From Kaistella polysaccharea (GTDB lineage: Bacteria; Bacteroidota; Bacteroidia; Flavobacteriales; Weeksellaceae): DNA of 64,000 nucleotides. The notes beneath the pieces are model-generated. The model was not told where the DNA came from. It ran no database searches and saw nothing but the letters and a program-made list of their open reading frames with translations. The DNA lies in NCBI RefSeq assembly GCF_020410745.1, contig NZ_CP084528.1, forward strand, positions 434,001 to 498,000, read 5' to 3'. Every line of letters starts with the position of its first letter. Position 1 is the first letter of the stretch. Below, piece after piece: positions 54,419 through 62,817 of the stretch. Made by a program: the position numbers and the translations under genes.

Positions 54419-55810
54419 TTACTTTTTATAAATTTCTGTAAAGAGCGTGTTCAAAGATTCGGAATAGGTGGGATGAGAGAAAATAGCGGTAGCCATATCG
54501 TTCGCAGGTATTTTGCCAAGCATCGCCATTTGAATGACCGACGCAATTTCGCCCCCTTCAGAGCAGATGATTGCGGCTCCTAAAATCTGTCCCGAATCTT
54601 CGTCAACAAGAGCTTTCCATAATCCCTGAGGCTCGCCCGTTTCTATTCCTCTCGTAATTCTTTTACCTTCGATTTTAAGGACTTTAAATTTTAATCCTTT
54701 TTCCCTGGCTTGACTTTCCGAAAGACCCACACGCCCTAATTGAGGATCCGTAAACATGGTGTAAGGAACAATTCTACCTTTCGTAGATGCATGGCCTTTT
54801 TGCAGAATATTTTCCCGCAGGATAACAAAGTCATTGTAAGCAATATGCGTGAACTGCGGTCCGCCATTAATATCACCTAATGCATATACGTTTTCGATAT
54901 TGGTTTGTAGTTGATCGTTGACTTTGATATATCCTTTATCGTCTAATTCAATTCCGGCTGCTTCTATATTTAAACCATCTGCATTGGATTCCCGACCCGT
55001 TGCCACTAAGAGATGGGTTCCGGTCACTTCTTTATTTTCACTCTGTGATTTGTAAGTTACTGTGATTTCCTTTCCAGCACTTTCCACTTTCTTTACTGAC
55101 GAATCCAGGATAAATTTCAATCCGTCCTTTTCTAAAAGTTTCTTTAATGATTCGGCAATATCATGATCTTCAGTACCCATGATCTGATCAGCAGTTTCGA
55201 TAATCGTTACTTCGCTACCGAAACGACTGTACATCTGACCTAGTTCCAAACCAATATAACCGCCACCGATTACAATGAGTTTTTCCGGAATTTCATCCAA
55301 GGCGAGAATTCCTGTAGAATCATACCATTTAACATCATCCATCCCTTCTATCTTCGGAACTGCAGGACGTGAACCTGCATCAATAAAGATATAAGGTGCC
55401 GTATATTCATCCTCTGTACCATCCTGTTTCTTGATCACGACGATTTTTTCTCCACTGAAAGAAGCGGTTCCATAAATCAATTCCAGATTTTCAGCCTCCT
55501 TCGTTCTTTTTAGGAGTCCGTCTTTGGAATCATCTACAATTTTATCTTTTCTTGTTTGTGTCGTATTGAAATCAATTGCCAGATTTCCAACAGAAATTCC
55601 GTGTTTTTCTGCGGTTTTAATAGCGTGCATCACCTTCGCAGACGCAATTAGCGTTTTGGTCGGTGTACAACCAACATTCAGGCAAGCTCCGCCGAGTTCA
55701 GCCTCAGACTTTTCGATCATGATGGTTTTCCATCCGGCATCCGAGAGTTTTTGTGAAAGTGGTTTTGCGGCTTGACCTGAACCGATAATGATGGCATCTA
55801 CTTTTTTCAT
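54419..55810 (-). CDS. Mercuric-reductase-like FAD/NAD disulfide oxidoreductase
   Basis: 463 residues. The FAD motif is GSGQAAKPL at 10-18, in place of the lipoamide-type GGPGG. The redox pair Cys43/Cys48 is in GGACLNVGCTPTK, whose CTPTK ending marks the MerA-like branch. NAD-binding VIGGGYIGLELGQMYSRFG and the C-terminal FSHPTYSESLNTLF follow. It lacks the N-terminal HMA domain and the C-terminal vicinal cysteines needed for Hg(II) transfer, so real mercury reduction is unlikely. The substrate is unknown. It is a second, distinct member of the family besides lpdA. Confidence 0.85.
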   Translation of the reverse strand: MKKVDAIIIGSGQAAKPLSQKLSDAGWKTIMIEKSEAELGGACLNVGCTPTKTLIASAKVMHAIKTAEKHGISVGNLAIDFNTTQTRKDKIVDDSKDGLLKRTKEAENLELIYGTASFSGEKIVVIKKQDGTEDEYTAPYIFIDAGSRPAVPKIEGMDDVKWYDSTGILALDEIPEKLIVIGGGYIGLELGQMYSRFGSEVTIIETADQIMGTEDHDIAESLKKLLEKDGLKFILDSSVKKVESAGKEITVTYKSQSENKEVTGTHLLVATGRESNADGLNIEAAGIELDDKGYIKVNDQLQTNIENVYALGDINGGPQFTHIAYNDFVILRENILQKGHASTKGRIVPYTMFTDPQLGRVGLSESQAREKGLKFKVLKIEGKRITRGIETGEPQGLWKALVDEDSGQILGAAIICSEGGEIASVIQMAMLGKIPANDMATAIFSHPTYSESLNTLFTEIYKK

Positions 55811-56157
55811 TGTAAAAATTTAAACCTGAGTAATTTGGATAGGATAATGATCTCGACCAGAAAAAAGATTCAAATTTGCGAGCTGAAATCTTTTTAACGA
55901 CGCGATCATCTCTGTTTAGGATAATGAAAGTTAAGTCTTTTTTAAACAGCTGTAAATTGGTCCTATTTCAGAAAGTAAAAAAACAGACTTTAAAAGAATT
56001 TTTGAGCTGAAAGGAAAAAATAATTTTTAAAAAAAATGGTGAGTTGGTGGAGAGGAAAAGGTAAAATAATTTGACTGAGTCGATAAATTGGTCAAAATCA
56101 AATCACTACAATAGGAAGTTTAAAATACGATCTGTCGATTAACCTTTTCGCAATGCG
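55811..56157. other. Intergenic region between divergent genes
   Basis: About 350 bp without a gene. It holds an imperfect hairpin (AAAAAGATT at 55862 with AATCTTTTT at 55887) whose loop contains CAAATTTG. It could be an operator for the flavoprotein gene, but there is no further support. The rest is AT-rich and unremarkable. Confidence 0.3.
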
Positions 56158-56165
56158 TATTTTTG
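56158..56165 (+). promoter_or_regulatory. -7 promoter box fixing the ABC transporter start
   Basis: TATTTTTG matches TAnnTTTG and overlaps the TTG at 56163 that would open a longer frame. The ATG at 56187 is therefore the start. Confidence 0.65.
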
Positions 56166-56186
56166 CACCTTTATTACGAAAAAACA

Positions 56187-57959
56187 ATGCAGCATTATAA
56201 AGAAAAATCTACCAGCAAAAAGCACCAAGAACCCAAAGTCACCATGTTATCGGCTTTCAAAACCATAATTTGGCCCCGCCGGAATTTGGTTTTCATTGGT
56301 TTATTGCTCATCATTATAAAAAGCGCCTCAGGCCTTGTGTTGCCCTGGCAAAGCAAAGTGCTGCTGGATCAGGTAGTGCCGAATAAAGACATGTCTCTTC
56401 TGTATTCACTTATTGCGATCGTAATCGCAGCGATTACGGTGCAGGCTGTTACTTCCTATTTATTGACCAGAATTTTGAGCGTCCAATCCCAGTTCTTAAT
56501 CAGCGAATTGAGATCGCAGGTCCAGAAAAAAGTACTGTCCTTACCGATCAGTTTTTTTGACAATACAAAATCGGGTGCCTTGGTTTCCCGTATTATGAAC
56601 GACGTTGAAGGGGTGCGGAACCTCATCGGGACTGGTTTAGTACAATTGGTGGGTGGAACATTTACCGCCGTAGTTTCCTTGATTATCTTAATAAAACTAA
56701 ATCCCTGGATGACGCTTTTTGTCTTCGTGCCGTTGACTTTATTTGGTTTAATTGCCCTGAAAGCCTTTAAATTCATCCGTCCGATTTTCAGAAATCGTGG
56801 AAAAATCAGTGCAGAAGTTACCGGCAGATTAACCGAAACACTCGCAGGCGTTCGCGTCATCAAAGCTTTTAATGCAGAAAATCAGGAAAATATAGTTTTT
56901 GAGGAAGGCGTGGATAAACTCTATCAAAATGTGAAGAAAAGTTTGACCGCCACCGCTTTAATGACGAGCTCCTCAACGTTTTTAATTGGAGTCGCTACCA
57001 CCGGAATTATGGGAATGGGCGGTTACTATATGATGATCGGCGAAATGACGACGGGAGATTTTCTCTTCTTTACTTTGATTCTGGGCTTTATGATCGCGCC
57101 CATTGTGCAGATGAGTAATATAGGAAGTCAACTTACAGAAGCTTTGGCAGGTCTGGACCGAACGGAAGAACTCATGAATATGACCGCAGAAGAGGACAAT
57201 CCAAACAGAACCATTGAACTGAAAACCTTAAAAGGCGACATCGAATTTAAAGAAGTATCATTCTCTTATGAAGAAGGAAAAGAGGTCTTGCACCATATCA
57301 ATTTCAAAGCTGCAGCGGGAAGTGTCACCGCACTTGTGGGAAGTTCCGGCTCTGGAAAATCTACAATTGCAGGGTTATCCGCAACTTTTTTAACACCAGT
57401 TTCCGGCGTGGTCACCATTGACAATCAGGATTTATCGAAGGTCAAATTAAGCACGTATCGTCAATATTTGGGCGTCGTTTTACAGGATGAGTTTTTATTT
57501 GAAGGCACCATTCGCGAAAATATTTTATTTCCACGGCCGAATGCGACCGAAGAAGAATTACAAAATGCCGTCAAAGCCGCCTACGTCAATGAATTTACAG
57601 ACCGATTTGAAGAGGGTTTAGAAACATTAATCGGCGAACGAGGCGTGAAATTATCTGGCGGTCAGCGGCAGCGTTTGGCGATTGCACGTGCGATTCTGGC
57701 CAATCCAAAAATCATCATTCTGGACGAGGCCACGTCGAGTTTAGATACCGAGAGTGAAGCCCTGATTCAAAAGAGTTTAGCCGAGCTGATCAAGGACCGA
57801 ACCACCATTGTCATTGCCCACCGTTTGAGCACCATTCGCCAGGCGGATCAGATTTTGGTCATCGAAGCCGGCCATATCGTCGAGCGCGGAAATCACGAGG
57901 AACTCATCGCAAAAGAGGGCAGGTATTACGAATTGTATACCTATCAATCGAAAATTTAA
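56187..57959 (+). CDS. ABC exporter, fused permease and ATPase (MsbA/BmrA-like)
   Basis: 590 residues. A six-helix type-1 exporter domain (about 30-320) precedes the nucleotide-binding domain. Walker A is GSSGSGKST (near 383), the Q-loop VVLQDEFLFEG, the signature LSGGQRQRLAIARA (near 487), Walker B KIIILDEATSSLD (near 508) and the H-loop IVIAHRLS. It works as a homodimer exporting lipids or drugs; the substrate is not predictable. The base composition is visibly GC-richer than its neighbours towards the 3' end. Confidence 0.93.
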   Translation: MQHYKEKSTSKKHQEPKVTMLSAFKTIIWPRRNLVFIGLLLIIIKSASGLVLPWQSKVLLDQVVPNKDMSLLYSLIAIVIAAITVQAVTSYLLTRILSVQSQFLISELRSQVQKKVLSLPISFFDNTKSGALVSRIMNDVEGVRNLIGTGLVQLVGGTFTAVVSLIILIKLNPWMTLFVFVPLTLFGLIALKAFKFIRPIFRNRGKISAEVTGRLTETLAGVRVIKAFNAENQENIVFEEGVDKLYQNVKKSLTATALMTSSSTFLIGVATTGIMGMGGYYMMIGEMTTGDFLFFTLILGFMIAPIVQMSNIGSQLTEALAGLDRTEELMNMTAEEDNPNRTIELKTLKGDIEFKEVSFSYEEGKEVLHHINFKAAAGSVTALVGSSGSGKSTIAGLSATFLTPVSGVVTIDNQDLSKVKLSTYRQYLGVVLQDEFLFEGTIRENILFPRPNATEEELQNAVKAAYVNEFTDRFEEGLETLIGERGVKLSGGQRQRLAIARAILANPKIIILDEATSSLDTESEALIQKSLAELIKDRTTIVIAHRLSTIRQADQILVIEAGHIVERGNHEELIAKEGRYYELYTYQSKI

Positions 57960-57980
57960 TTGTAGAAATATTCATTTGAA

Positions 57981-58066
57981 GCTTAATCCTGCTTTTCGTT
58001 GCAATCTTTTTTCTGCCGATTTACATCGGCAGAAAAAAGGATTTTCACTGCAATCAGGGCTAGGGG
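57981..58066. repeat. Interspersed element with variable hairpin core, copy 1 (minus orientation)
   Basis: A perfect 14-bp hairpin (TTTTTTCTGCCGAT with ATCGGCAGAAAAAA, loop TTAC; 58007-58038) is flanked by two short words. On the minus strand they read CTAGCCCTGATTGCAGTG...ATCC before, and GATTGCAACGAAAAGCAGGA after, the hairpin. The same arm words flank a different hairpin at 61970. The stem is followed by A, not T, on both strands, so it is not a terminator. Confidence 0.7.
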
Positions 58067-58096
58067 AGTTTCGCTAATTTTTAAGCGATGATGATT

Positions 58097-58774
58097 TTAC
58101 CACAAAATAGTTGATTCTTTTTCAGCATTCCAAAAGGTGCCGCTTTCAAAATCATTCGTAATAAACCGATAAATATTTTCCGCAGATTTTTCTGGAGTTA
58201 AAGTTCCATTCACCAAATTACTTTCCCGAATCGTTGTTTTCACCCAACCTGGATGAACTGCGGCAACTTTTACTTTACCTTTTAATCTGTTCGTTAAAAT
58301 CTTGGTGTACATATTGAGCGCACTTTTAGACATTCGGTACGCCACGGAATCCGCTGTTTCGCACTCATCGAGCGAACCCATTCTGGAGGATATATTGATG
58401 ACTTTTCCCTGATCAGAAATTAAGTTGATCAAAGGTTCCGTAAAGAAAACAGTTCCAGAAACATTTACTTCAAAAGTTTGGGCAAACGATTTTCGGTCCG
58501 GTTGTTGCGTGCCTAAATCTGGTCCAACTCCCGCATTATTTATCAGAATATCAAGATGGTCAAATTTTTCTAAAATGGTTTTTTGGGCCTCATCAATACT
58601 TTGCGGACTGGTTAAATCCAGCGCCAGTGCATAAAAGTTGTCACCTTTAAATTCCTTGATTTCTCCCGTTCTACTTGTTCCGATAACGAAATAATTCTCC
58701 GCTAGCATTTTCTCGGCAAGCGCTTTTCCTATTCCTTTGCTGACGCCGGTGATGAGTACGATTTTCTTTTTCAT
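58097..58774 (-). CDS. Short-chain dehydrogenase/reductase
   Basis: 225 residues. NAD(P)-binding GVSKGIGKALAE at 10-21, the NNAG motif in LINNAGVGPD, catalytic Ser in VINISSRMGS and Tyr/Lys in YRMSKSALNMY. AVHPGWVKTTIRES follows as in most classical SDRs. The substrate is not predictable from the sequence. It is monocistronic. A TAnnTTCG-like box lies upstream on the minus strand (plus-strand 58813-58820 region). Confidence 0.9.
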   Translation of the reverse strand: MKKKIVLITGVSKGIGKALAEKMLAENYFVIGTSRTGEIKEFKGDNFYALALDLTSPQSIDEAQKTILEKFDHLDILINNAGVGPDLGTQQPDRKSFAQTFEVNVSGTVFFTEPLINLISDQGKVINISSRMGSLDECETADSVAYRMSKSALNMYTKILTNRLKGKVKVAAVHPGWVKTTIRESNLVNGTLTPEKSAENIYRFITNDFESGTFWNAEKESTILW

Positions 58775-58988
58775 CTTGATAATTTATTATGATTATACAG
58801 TTTCTACTTTCGAAGGTAAGATAATCGATTAATTAAATGTGAGATAAATTTCTTCAAATTTTCATCCTTATTCAACTTGCATTAATTTATACAGAAAGCT
58901 AATCTATATCCCTATTAGAATTCACAATTCCGAACCATCCAATTTCCTTTAGCTTTAGTAATCTGTCACATTAGAAAATACTAATCAA

Positions 58989-59020
58989 TTTTGTAATTAC
59001 TATTAACTTAGGTATTTTTA
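58989..59020 (+). promoter_or_regulatory. Promoter in the gap before the small ORFs
   Basis: TTTTG at 58989-58993, a 19-bp spacer and TATTTTTA at 59013-59020 (one mismatch to TAnnTTTG). It points rightward, away from the SDR gene, into a region without a known gene. Confidence 0.45.
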
Positions 59021-59042
59021 TAGAATTTCTGCTATTTAATCC

Positions 59043-59153
59043 ATGATTCTTAAAATATTACTTATTGCAGCTAACGGTGATGAAATCTTAACTGGAGGTT
59101 CTGATTACAGGATATGTTTGGTTCTATTCCTTTTACCAATAATCGAAGGGTAA
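59043..59153 (+). CDS. Possible 36-aa small ORF
   Basis: ATG 22 bp after the promoter box, product starting MILKILLIAANGDEILTGGS and ending in a hydrophobic stretch (ICLVLFLLPIIEG). I do not recognise it. It could be a real small membrane peptide, a fragment of a decayed gene, or chance. It is listed because the rest of the 589-bp gap between the SDR and DUF2075 genes holds no other gene. Confidence 0.22.
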   Translation: MILKILLIAANGDEILTGGSDYRICLVLFLLPIIEG

Positions 59154-59160
59154 AGCTACA

Positions 59161-59316
59161 ATGTTGAGTGTTTTAATTATTGAAACTGTGACTTTTTTGC
59201 TTTACATTTTAGATGTAAAGAAGGTTATTCAACTGGAGTTTTTGTGCCTGAATTCGATCGGGTGTTCGTCTATGATTGGTGTTGCAAGTTTGTTAGAGCC
59301 GTTTACGAAAAGGTAA
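59161..59316 (+). CDS. Possible 51-aa small ORF
   Basis: Begins 7 bp after the stop of the 36-aa ORF, in another frame. The product starts MLSVLIIETVTFLLYILDVK, hydrophobic, and ends in LEPFTKR. There is no recognised family. Two closely spaced ORFs behind one promoter suggest either a tiny operon or a frameshifted remnant. It is convergent with the nuclease-helicase gene, 46 bp away. Confidence 0.22.
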   Translation: MLSVLIIETVTFLLYILDVKKVIQLEFLCLNSIGCSSMIGVASLLEPFTKR

Positions 59317-59362
59317 TAATATAAAACTTACGATTTTGTTTCTTCAATTTTACTAATAATCA

Positions 59363-61336
59363 CTACAATATTTTGAAACCAACATTTGAAAGATAATTAA
59401 AAGTGTCATCATAAAATTCTGGAAGTCGAGTTTTATCTTCAATATTACCTTCAGGAACTACAATCACCATTCCTTGCCTTGCTCTTGTTAGCAAAACTCG
59501 ATATGCATTAAGCAAATATTTTTTCCGAGATTCTTTATGAACATTTTGCCATTTAGTCCCAACAAAAGAATAACTTTTCCAACCATCTTTCGAAAATCTT
59601 AAATCTCCATCCCAAGTTACACATGCCCAATCTAATTCTAGACCTTGAACCTGAAACTCTGTTGCAACATCCTCTAAATAAAAAGAAGATCTCACGTCAT
59701 CCTTTCCATCTAAAAACCAATTCACATGATTTATCGGTGTCTTAACATCAATAGCCATCGGTTTTAATCGATATGCTTGAGAAGAAACTACAATTCCATA
59801 TCGTTCACTTCCACGCGCTTTTTCCTTCAACCAACTTTTTGCTTTATCCAAATTTCGAGTAATAACAATTGGATATTTATCTTGAAGTTCTTTCAAAGTT
59901 TCCTTCGCATTTGCATCAATATCTAAAATTTCCTTTATTAATTTTGATAAATATTCTGCTCTAAAAGACCTCATAGAAACAGAAAGATGTAAATCTGGAT
60001 TGAAAACAACAACACTGTCTTCTTCCAAAGATTTAATTGCTGAAATAGCTGCATATTCACTTTCATATAAATTTGGAGAAATATGAGTTTCCCAGTTTTG
60101 AAAATTATTCATTATTGCATGCAACCATTCAGAAATTCCTGCTTCTCCTGTATTTATTTCTTGCCCACCACCAACTAAGCAAATTACAACTGCCCAATCT
60201 TGGTGTCTATCTAAACATGAAATTAAAAACTCGGGTTCTGAATATGGAAAATTTGGAAAATTTTTCTTTCTCGCCATAAAGTTTACTGTCTGCTCCTTGG
60301 TCCAAGCTCTTTGTGCTTCGTCAAAAATAGCAACATGATCATATGGCGCTTTTTTATCTCTTAAGTATTCATCTCGATAATGATGAATAATTTGTATAAA
60401 AGATTTCACACTTTCTCTAGCAACTTTTTTAGTTAATTTCACACCTCTTGTTTTCTCTTGCAAAACTCTATCTCTTACTAAAGCTTCTTGCAAAATATCT
60501 ACTAAAGGTTTATTTCCAGAAAGAAAGACACTTGAATCTCCCTTACTTTGATCCAAATGTTCCGTTGCAACTTTTAAACCTACTAGTGTTTTTCCAGCTC
60601 CTGGAACTCCTGTTACAAAACAAATAATTTTTTTATTTTCATTTTTTGCCAACTTAATGACCTCAGAAATATAACTGGTAGTTTGTTTTAAATTTTTAGC
60701 ATCAGCATCACTTCTCGTAATTTCATCAACATTATGATTATTGTATAAACTGATAGCTGCCTCAATAATAGTGGGTGTTGGAGAATAACTACCTGCTAAA
60801 TATGCTTCGTCATCAATCAAATTTTCACTAGAAAAAAAGTTTAAAACTTCAGAAATTACTTGACCTAAATTAGTTGCGTTTGTACTGATCGGATTTACCA
60901 AATTATCATCATGACTTGTGGTAATAATTTCCATTGTAGAATTTTTCGCATGAGTTGCTATTAAAATAGGAACAAGCATTAAGTCATGACTTGGTTTATG
61001 AAAATTTTTCAAGTCTAATGCATAGTCCCAAACTTGCTCAACATTGTGATTGAGAAAATTTTTCTCACCAACTTTAAATTCTAATACAAAAACAATATTT
61101 TGAATGATTAAAAGGCAATCGACCCTTTTACCCATTCGAGGAATAGAAAATTCGAAAAATATCTTTCCAGAATAAGGCTCTAAAATTTCCTTCAATATTT
61201 GAATTTGAAATTCCCAAGCGTAAAGTTCAGTATTTATGTGCCCTGTTCTGCTGTTGATAGCAATTTCACCTATTATGGTTTCTGCTGATTTTTTTTTGAA
61301 ATCGGTAATTTTATCAGAGTAGTAGAAATTCAGCAT
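59363..61336 (-). CDS. PD-(D/E)XK nuclease-like domain fused to SF1 helicase (DUF2075 family)
   Basis: 657 residues, cytoplasmic. The N-terminal part (about 35-130) has the restriction-endonuclease-like pattern VDCLLI (Asp73) followed by VLEFKVG (Glu86, Lys88), then QVWDYALDL. The middle carries Walker A VTGVPGAGKT (241-250) and Walker B IFDEAQRAW (Asp339, Glu340), as in DUF2075 helicases. The C-terminus has VQGLELDWACV and LLTRARQGMVIVVP (SF1 motif V/VI). Nuclease plus SF1 helicase is an architecture used by anti-phage proteins such as Nhi, so a defence role is plausible but inferred. The surroundings are accessory-like. Confidence 0.85.
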   Translation of the reverse strand: MLNFYYSDKITDFKKKSAETIIGEIAINSRTGHINTELYAWEFQIQILKEILEPYSGKIFFEFSIPRMGKRVDCLLIIQNIVFVLEFKVGEKNFLNHNVEQVWDYALDLKNFHKPSHDLMLVPILIATHAKNSTMEIITTSHDDNLVNPISTNATNLGQVISEVLNFFSSENLIDDEAYLAGSYSPTPTIIEAAISLYNNHNVDEITRSDADAKNLKQTTSYISEVIKLAKNENKKIICFVTGVPGAGKTLVGLKVATEHLDQSKGDSSVFLSGNKPLVDILQEALVRDRVLQEKTRGVKLTKKVARESVKSFIQIIHHYRDEYLRDKKAPYDHVAIFDEAQRAWTKEQTVNFMARKKNFPNFPYSEPEFLISCLDRHQDWAVVICLVGGGQEINTGEAGISEWLHAIMNNFQNWETHISPNLYESEYAAISAIKSLEEDSVVVFNPDLHLSVSMRSFRAEYLSKLIKEILDIDANAKETLKELQDKYPIVITRNLDKAKSWLKEKARGSERYGIVVSSQAYRLKPMAIDVKTPINHVNWFLDGKDDVRSSFYLEDVATEFQVQGLELDWACVTWDGDLRFSKDGWKSYSFVGTKWQNVHKESRKKYLLNAYRVLLTRARQGMVIVVPEGNIEDKTRLPEFYDDTFNYLSNVGFKIL

Positions 61337-61594
61337 ACAATTATCATAATTTCAAATTAACGATAAAAATATAGAAAATTCAACATAATTAAAAACTAAT
61401 TAGTATAATCGAAAAAGATTGATTGAGAATTGTAAAATTTAAAACCAAACTCATAAATTGAAATCCGAAATTTGAAACTTTCATATTTACCACAGAAATG
61501 TTCGCATATTTGAAAATGGCTGGATTTATATTGGTGCTAGTTATTAAATTAATTACCATAAACGTTAAATAAACAATCTTTTCCTGTAATTAAT

Positions 61595-61807
61595 TTAATA
61601 CTCTTCGGTATTGTCTATTATTTCAAGATTTGAAACTGAGTAATCTTGGAAAATTTCTTCTGATAATTTTTTACTAAAATCTGAATTTCCAATAAGAATT
61701 GTTCTAAAGATTTCAATTCTATCATCAGCTGTTAGTTCATTTAATTTTTCATCATCACGAAAGAATTTTACAAAATCTTCTCTACTTATTTGTTGATAAT
61801 TTTCCAT
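61595..61807 (-). CDS. Small acidic protein, unknown function
   Basis: 70 residues, acidic and helical (EDFVKFFRDDEKLNELTADDRIEIFR). It has no signal peptide and no recognised motif. It lies 258 bp upstream of the nuclease-helicase gene on the same strand, so it could belong with it, but the gap is too long for tight coupling. AT-rich composition and an acidic charge would fit a regulator, inhibitor or antitoxin-like partner; there is no direct evidence for any of these. Confidence 0.55.
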   Translation of the reverse strand: MENYQQISREDFVKFFRDDEKLNELTADDRIEIFRTILIGNSDFSKKLSEEIFQDYSVSNLEIIDNTEEY

Positions 61808-61820
61808 ATTATACTAGGTT

Positions 61821-61853
61821 TTGCGTGAGGGATTGCAGAGGAAATCCTTTTAG
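61821..61853. repeat. Half copy of the hairpin-core interspersed element
   Basis: GCGTGAGGGATTGCAGAGG followed by AAATCCTTTTAG resembles only the left arm of the elements at 57981 and 61941. It stops at an A-rich run and has no right arm. It lies directly upstream of the 70-aa gene. Confidence 0.45.
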
Positions 61854-61940
61854 AAAAAAATAAACACCTCAAATATAAAAATCCAACACTATAAGATTTT
61901 TTTGACTGCTGTCCAAATCAATACCTTTGTTTGAATTCGC

Positions 61941-62012
61941 AATCCCGCGCAAAGGATCGCAGCGGCATCCTCCGCGAGCGCCAGCGAGCGGAGATACAGC
62001 GGAGAGCCTGAC
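61941..62012. repeat. Interspersed element with variable hairpin core, copy 2 (plus orientation)
   Basis: AAAGGATCGCAGCGGCATCC, then a GC-rich hairpin core closed by CTCCGC (61970) and GCGGAG (61988), then ATACAGCGGAGAGCCTGA. The arms match copy 1 at 57981, which lies in the opposite orientation and has a quite different hairpin. A 68-codon minus-strand open frame across it is an artefact of the repeat. It fills much of the 351-bp gap before the HMCES gene. Confidence 0.7.
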
Positions 62013-62157
62013 TTGAGCCTGACGATCTTCTTCTAAGGAGAAAACTTTCCAGGCGGGCGAAGGATGCGCCCAAAAAATTCTTACGCGTATAATTTAAATG
62101 TACATCCGCTAAGTTTAAAGGCAATTCCCTAAATTTGAATAAACCCTAATCAAAAAT

Positions 62158-62808
62158 ATGTGCTACTACGTTTCCAACCAACTCACCCGCAAAGAAATGA
62201 AAGATACCTTCGGCGTTACCTACGAAGGACCGGATTTTCAGGGCTCTGAATTTACGAATGGTTTTTCTTACCCGAAAACTCCAATTGTCTTGGACGACAA
62301 TCCGGATGAAGCTATTTTGGGCGATTGGGGATTAATTCCGGTTTGGGCAAAAGACCGAAATATGCAGAAAAGTACGCTGAATGCCAGAATAGAAACTTTG
62401 GTGGAAAAACCCAGTTTCAGAGATTCAGTGTCCAACCGATGTCTGGTTTTGGTCAAAGGTTTTTATGAATGGAAATGGCTGGATTCTAAAGGAAAGAAGA
62501 AAGAGAAATATTTTATTCATCTTGATAATGGCGAGGAACCTTTTGCCTTGGGTGGAATTTACAATATCTGGACCGATGAAGAAACGGAGGAAACCCTCAC
62601 CAGTTTTTCAATTGTAACTTCCAACGCGAACGAACTCATGGCCGAAATTCACAATACAAAAGACCGAATGCCTTTGGTCCTATCAAAAGAAGCGGAAGAA
62701 GCCTGGCTTTCTGATCGATCTATCGACAATTTTGCTTTCCCAAATTACAGTCCGGACCTGATCGCCATCAACCTGGATGTGGCTGGGTCGCAACCGACTT
62801 TGTTTTAG
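62158..62808 (+). CDS. SOS response-associated peptidase / abasic-site crosslinking protein (HMCES/YedK family)
   Basis: 216 residues. Met1 is followed by the catalytic Cys2 (MCYYVSN), which forms a thiazolidine link to abasic sites in single-stranded DNA. LGDWGLIPVWAKD, LNARIETLVEKPSFRD, RCLVLVKGFYEWKW (Glu) and HNTKDRMPLVL (active-site His) are the SRAP motifs. It protects replication forks from abasic lesions. There is no lexA box or SOS partner visible next to it, but exonuclease III elsewhere in the window treats the same lesion. Confidence 0.94.
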   Translation: MCYYVSNQLTRKEMKDTFGVTYEGPDFQGSEFTNGFSYPKTPIVLDDNPDEAILGDWGLIPVWAKDRNMQKSTLNARIETLVEKPSFRDSVSNRCLVLVKGFYEWKWLDSKGKKKEKYFIHLDNGEEPFALGGIYNIWTDEETEETLTSFSIVTSNANELMAEIHNTKDRMPLVLSKEAEEAWLSDRSIDNFAFPNYSPDLIAINLDVAGSQPTLF

Positions 62809-62817
62809 GAGGGAATT

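Noticed and set aside
54419-55810. A functional mercury-resistance gene (merA)
   Set aside because: The HMA domain and the C-terminal vicinal cysteines are missing and there are no mer operon neighbours.
58007-58038. The strong hairpin after the ABC exporter as an intrinsic terminator
   Set aside because: The GC stem is followed by A, not T, on both strands, and it forms the core of an interspersed element that recurs with another hairpin.
61918-62124. A 68-codon minus-strand open frame rich in Arg and Ser
   Set aside because: It is the translation of the hairpin-core repeat at 61941-62012 and carries no protein signature.
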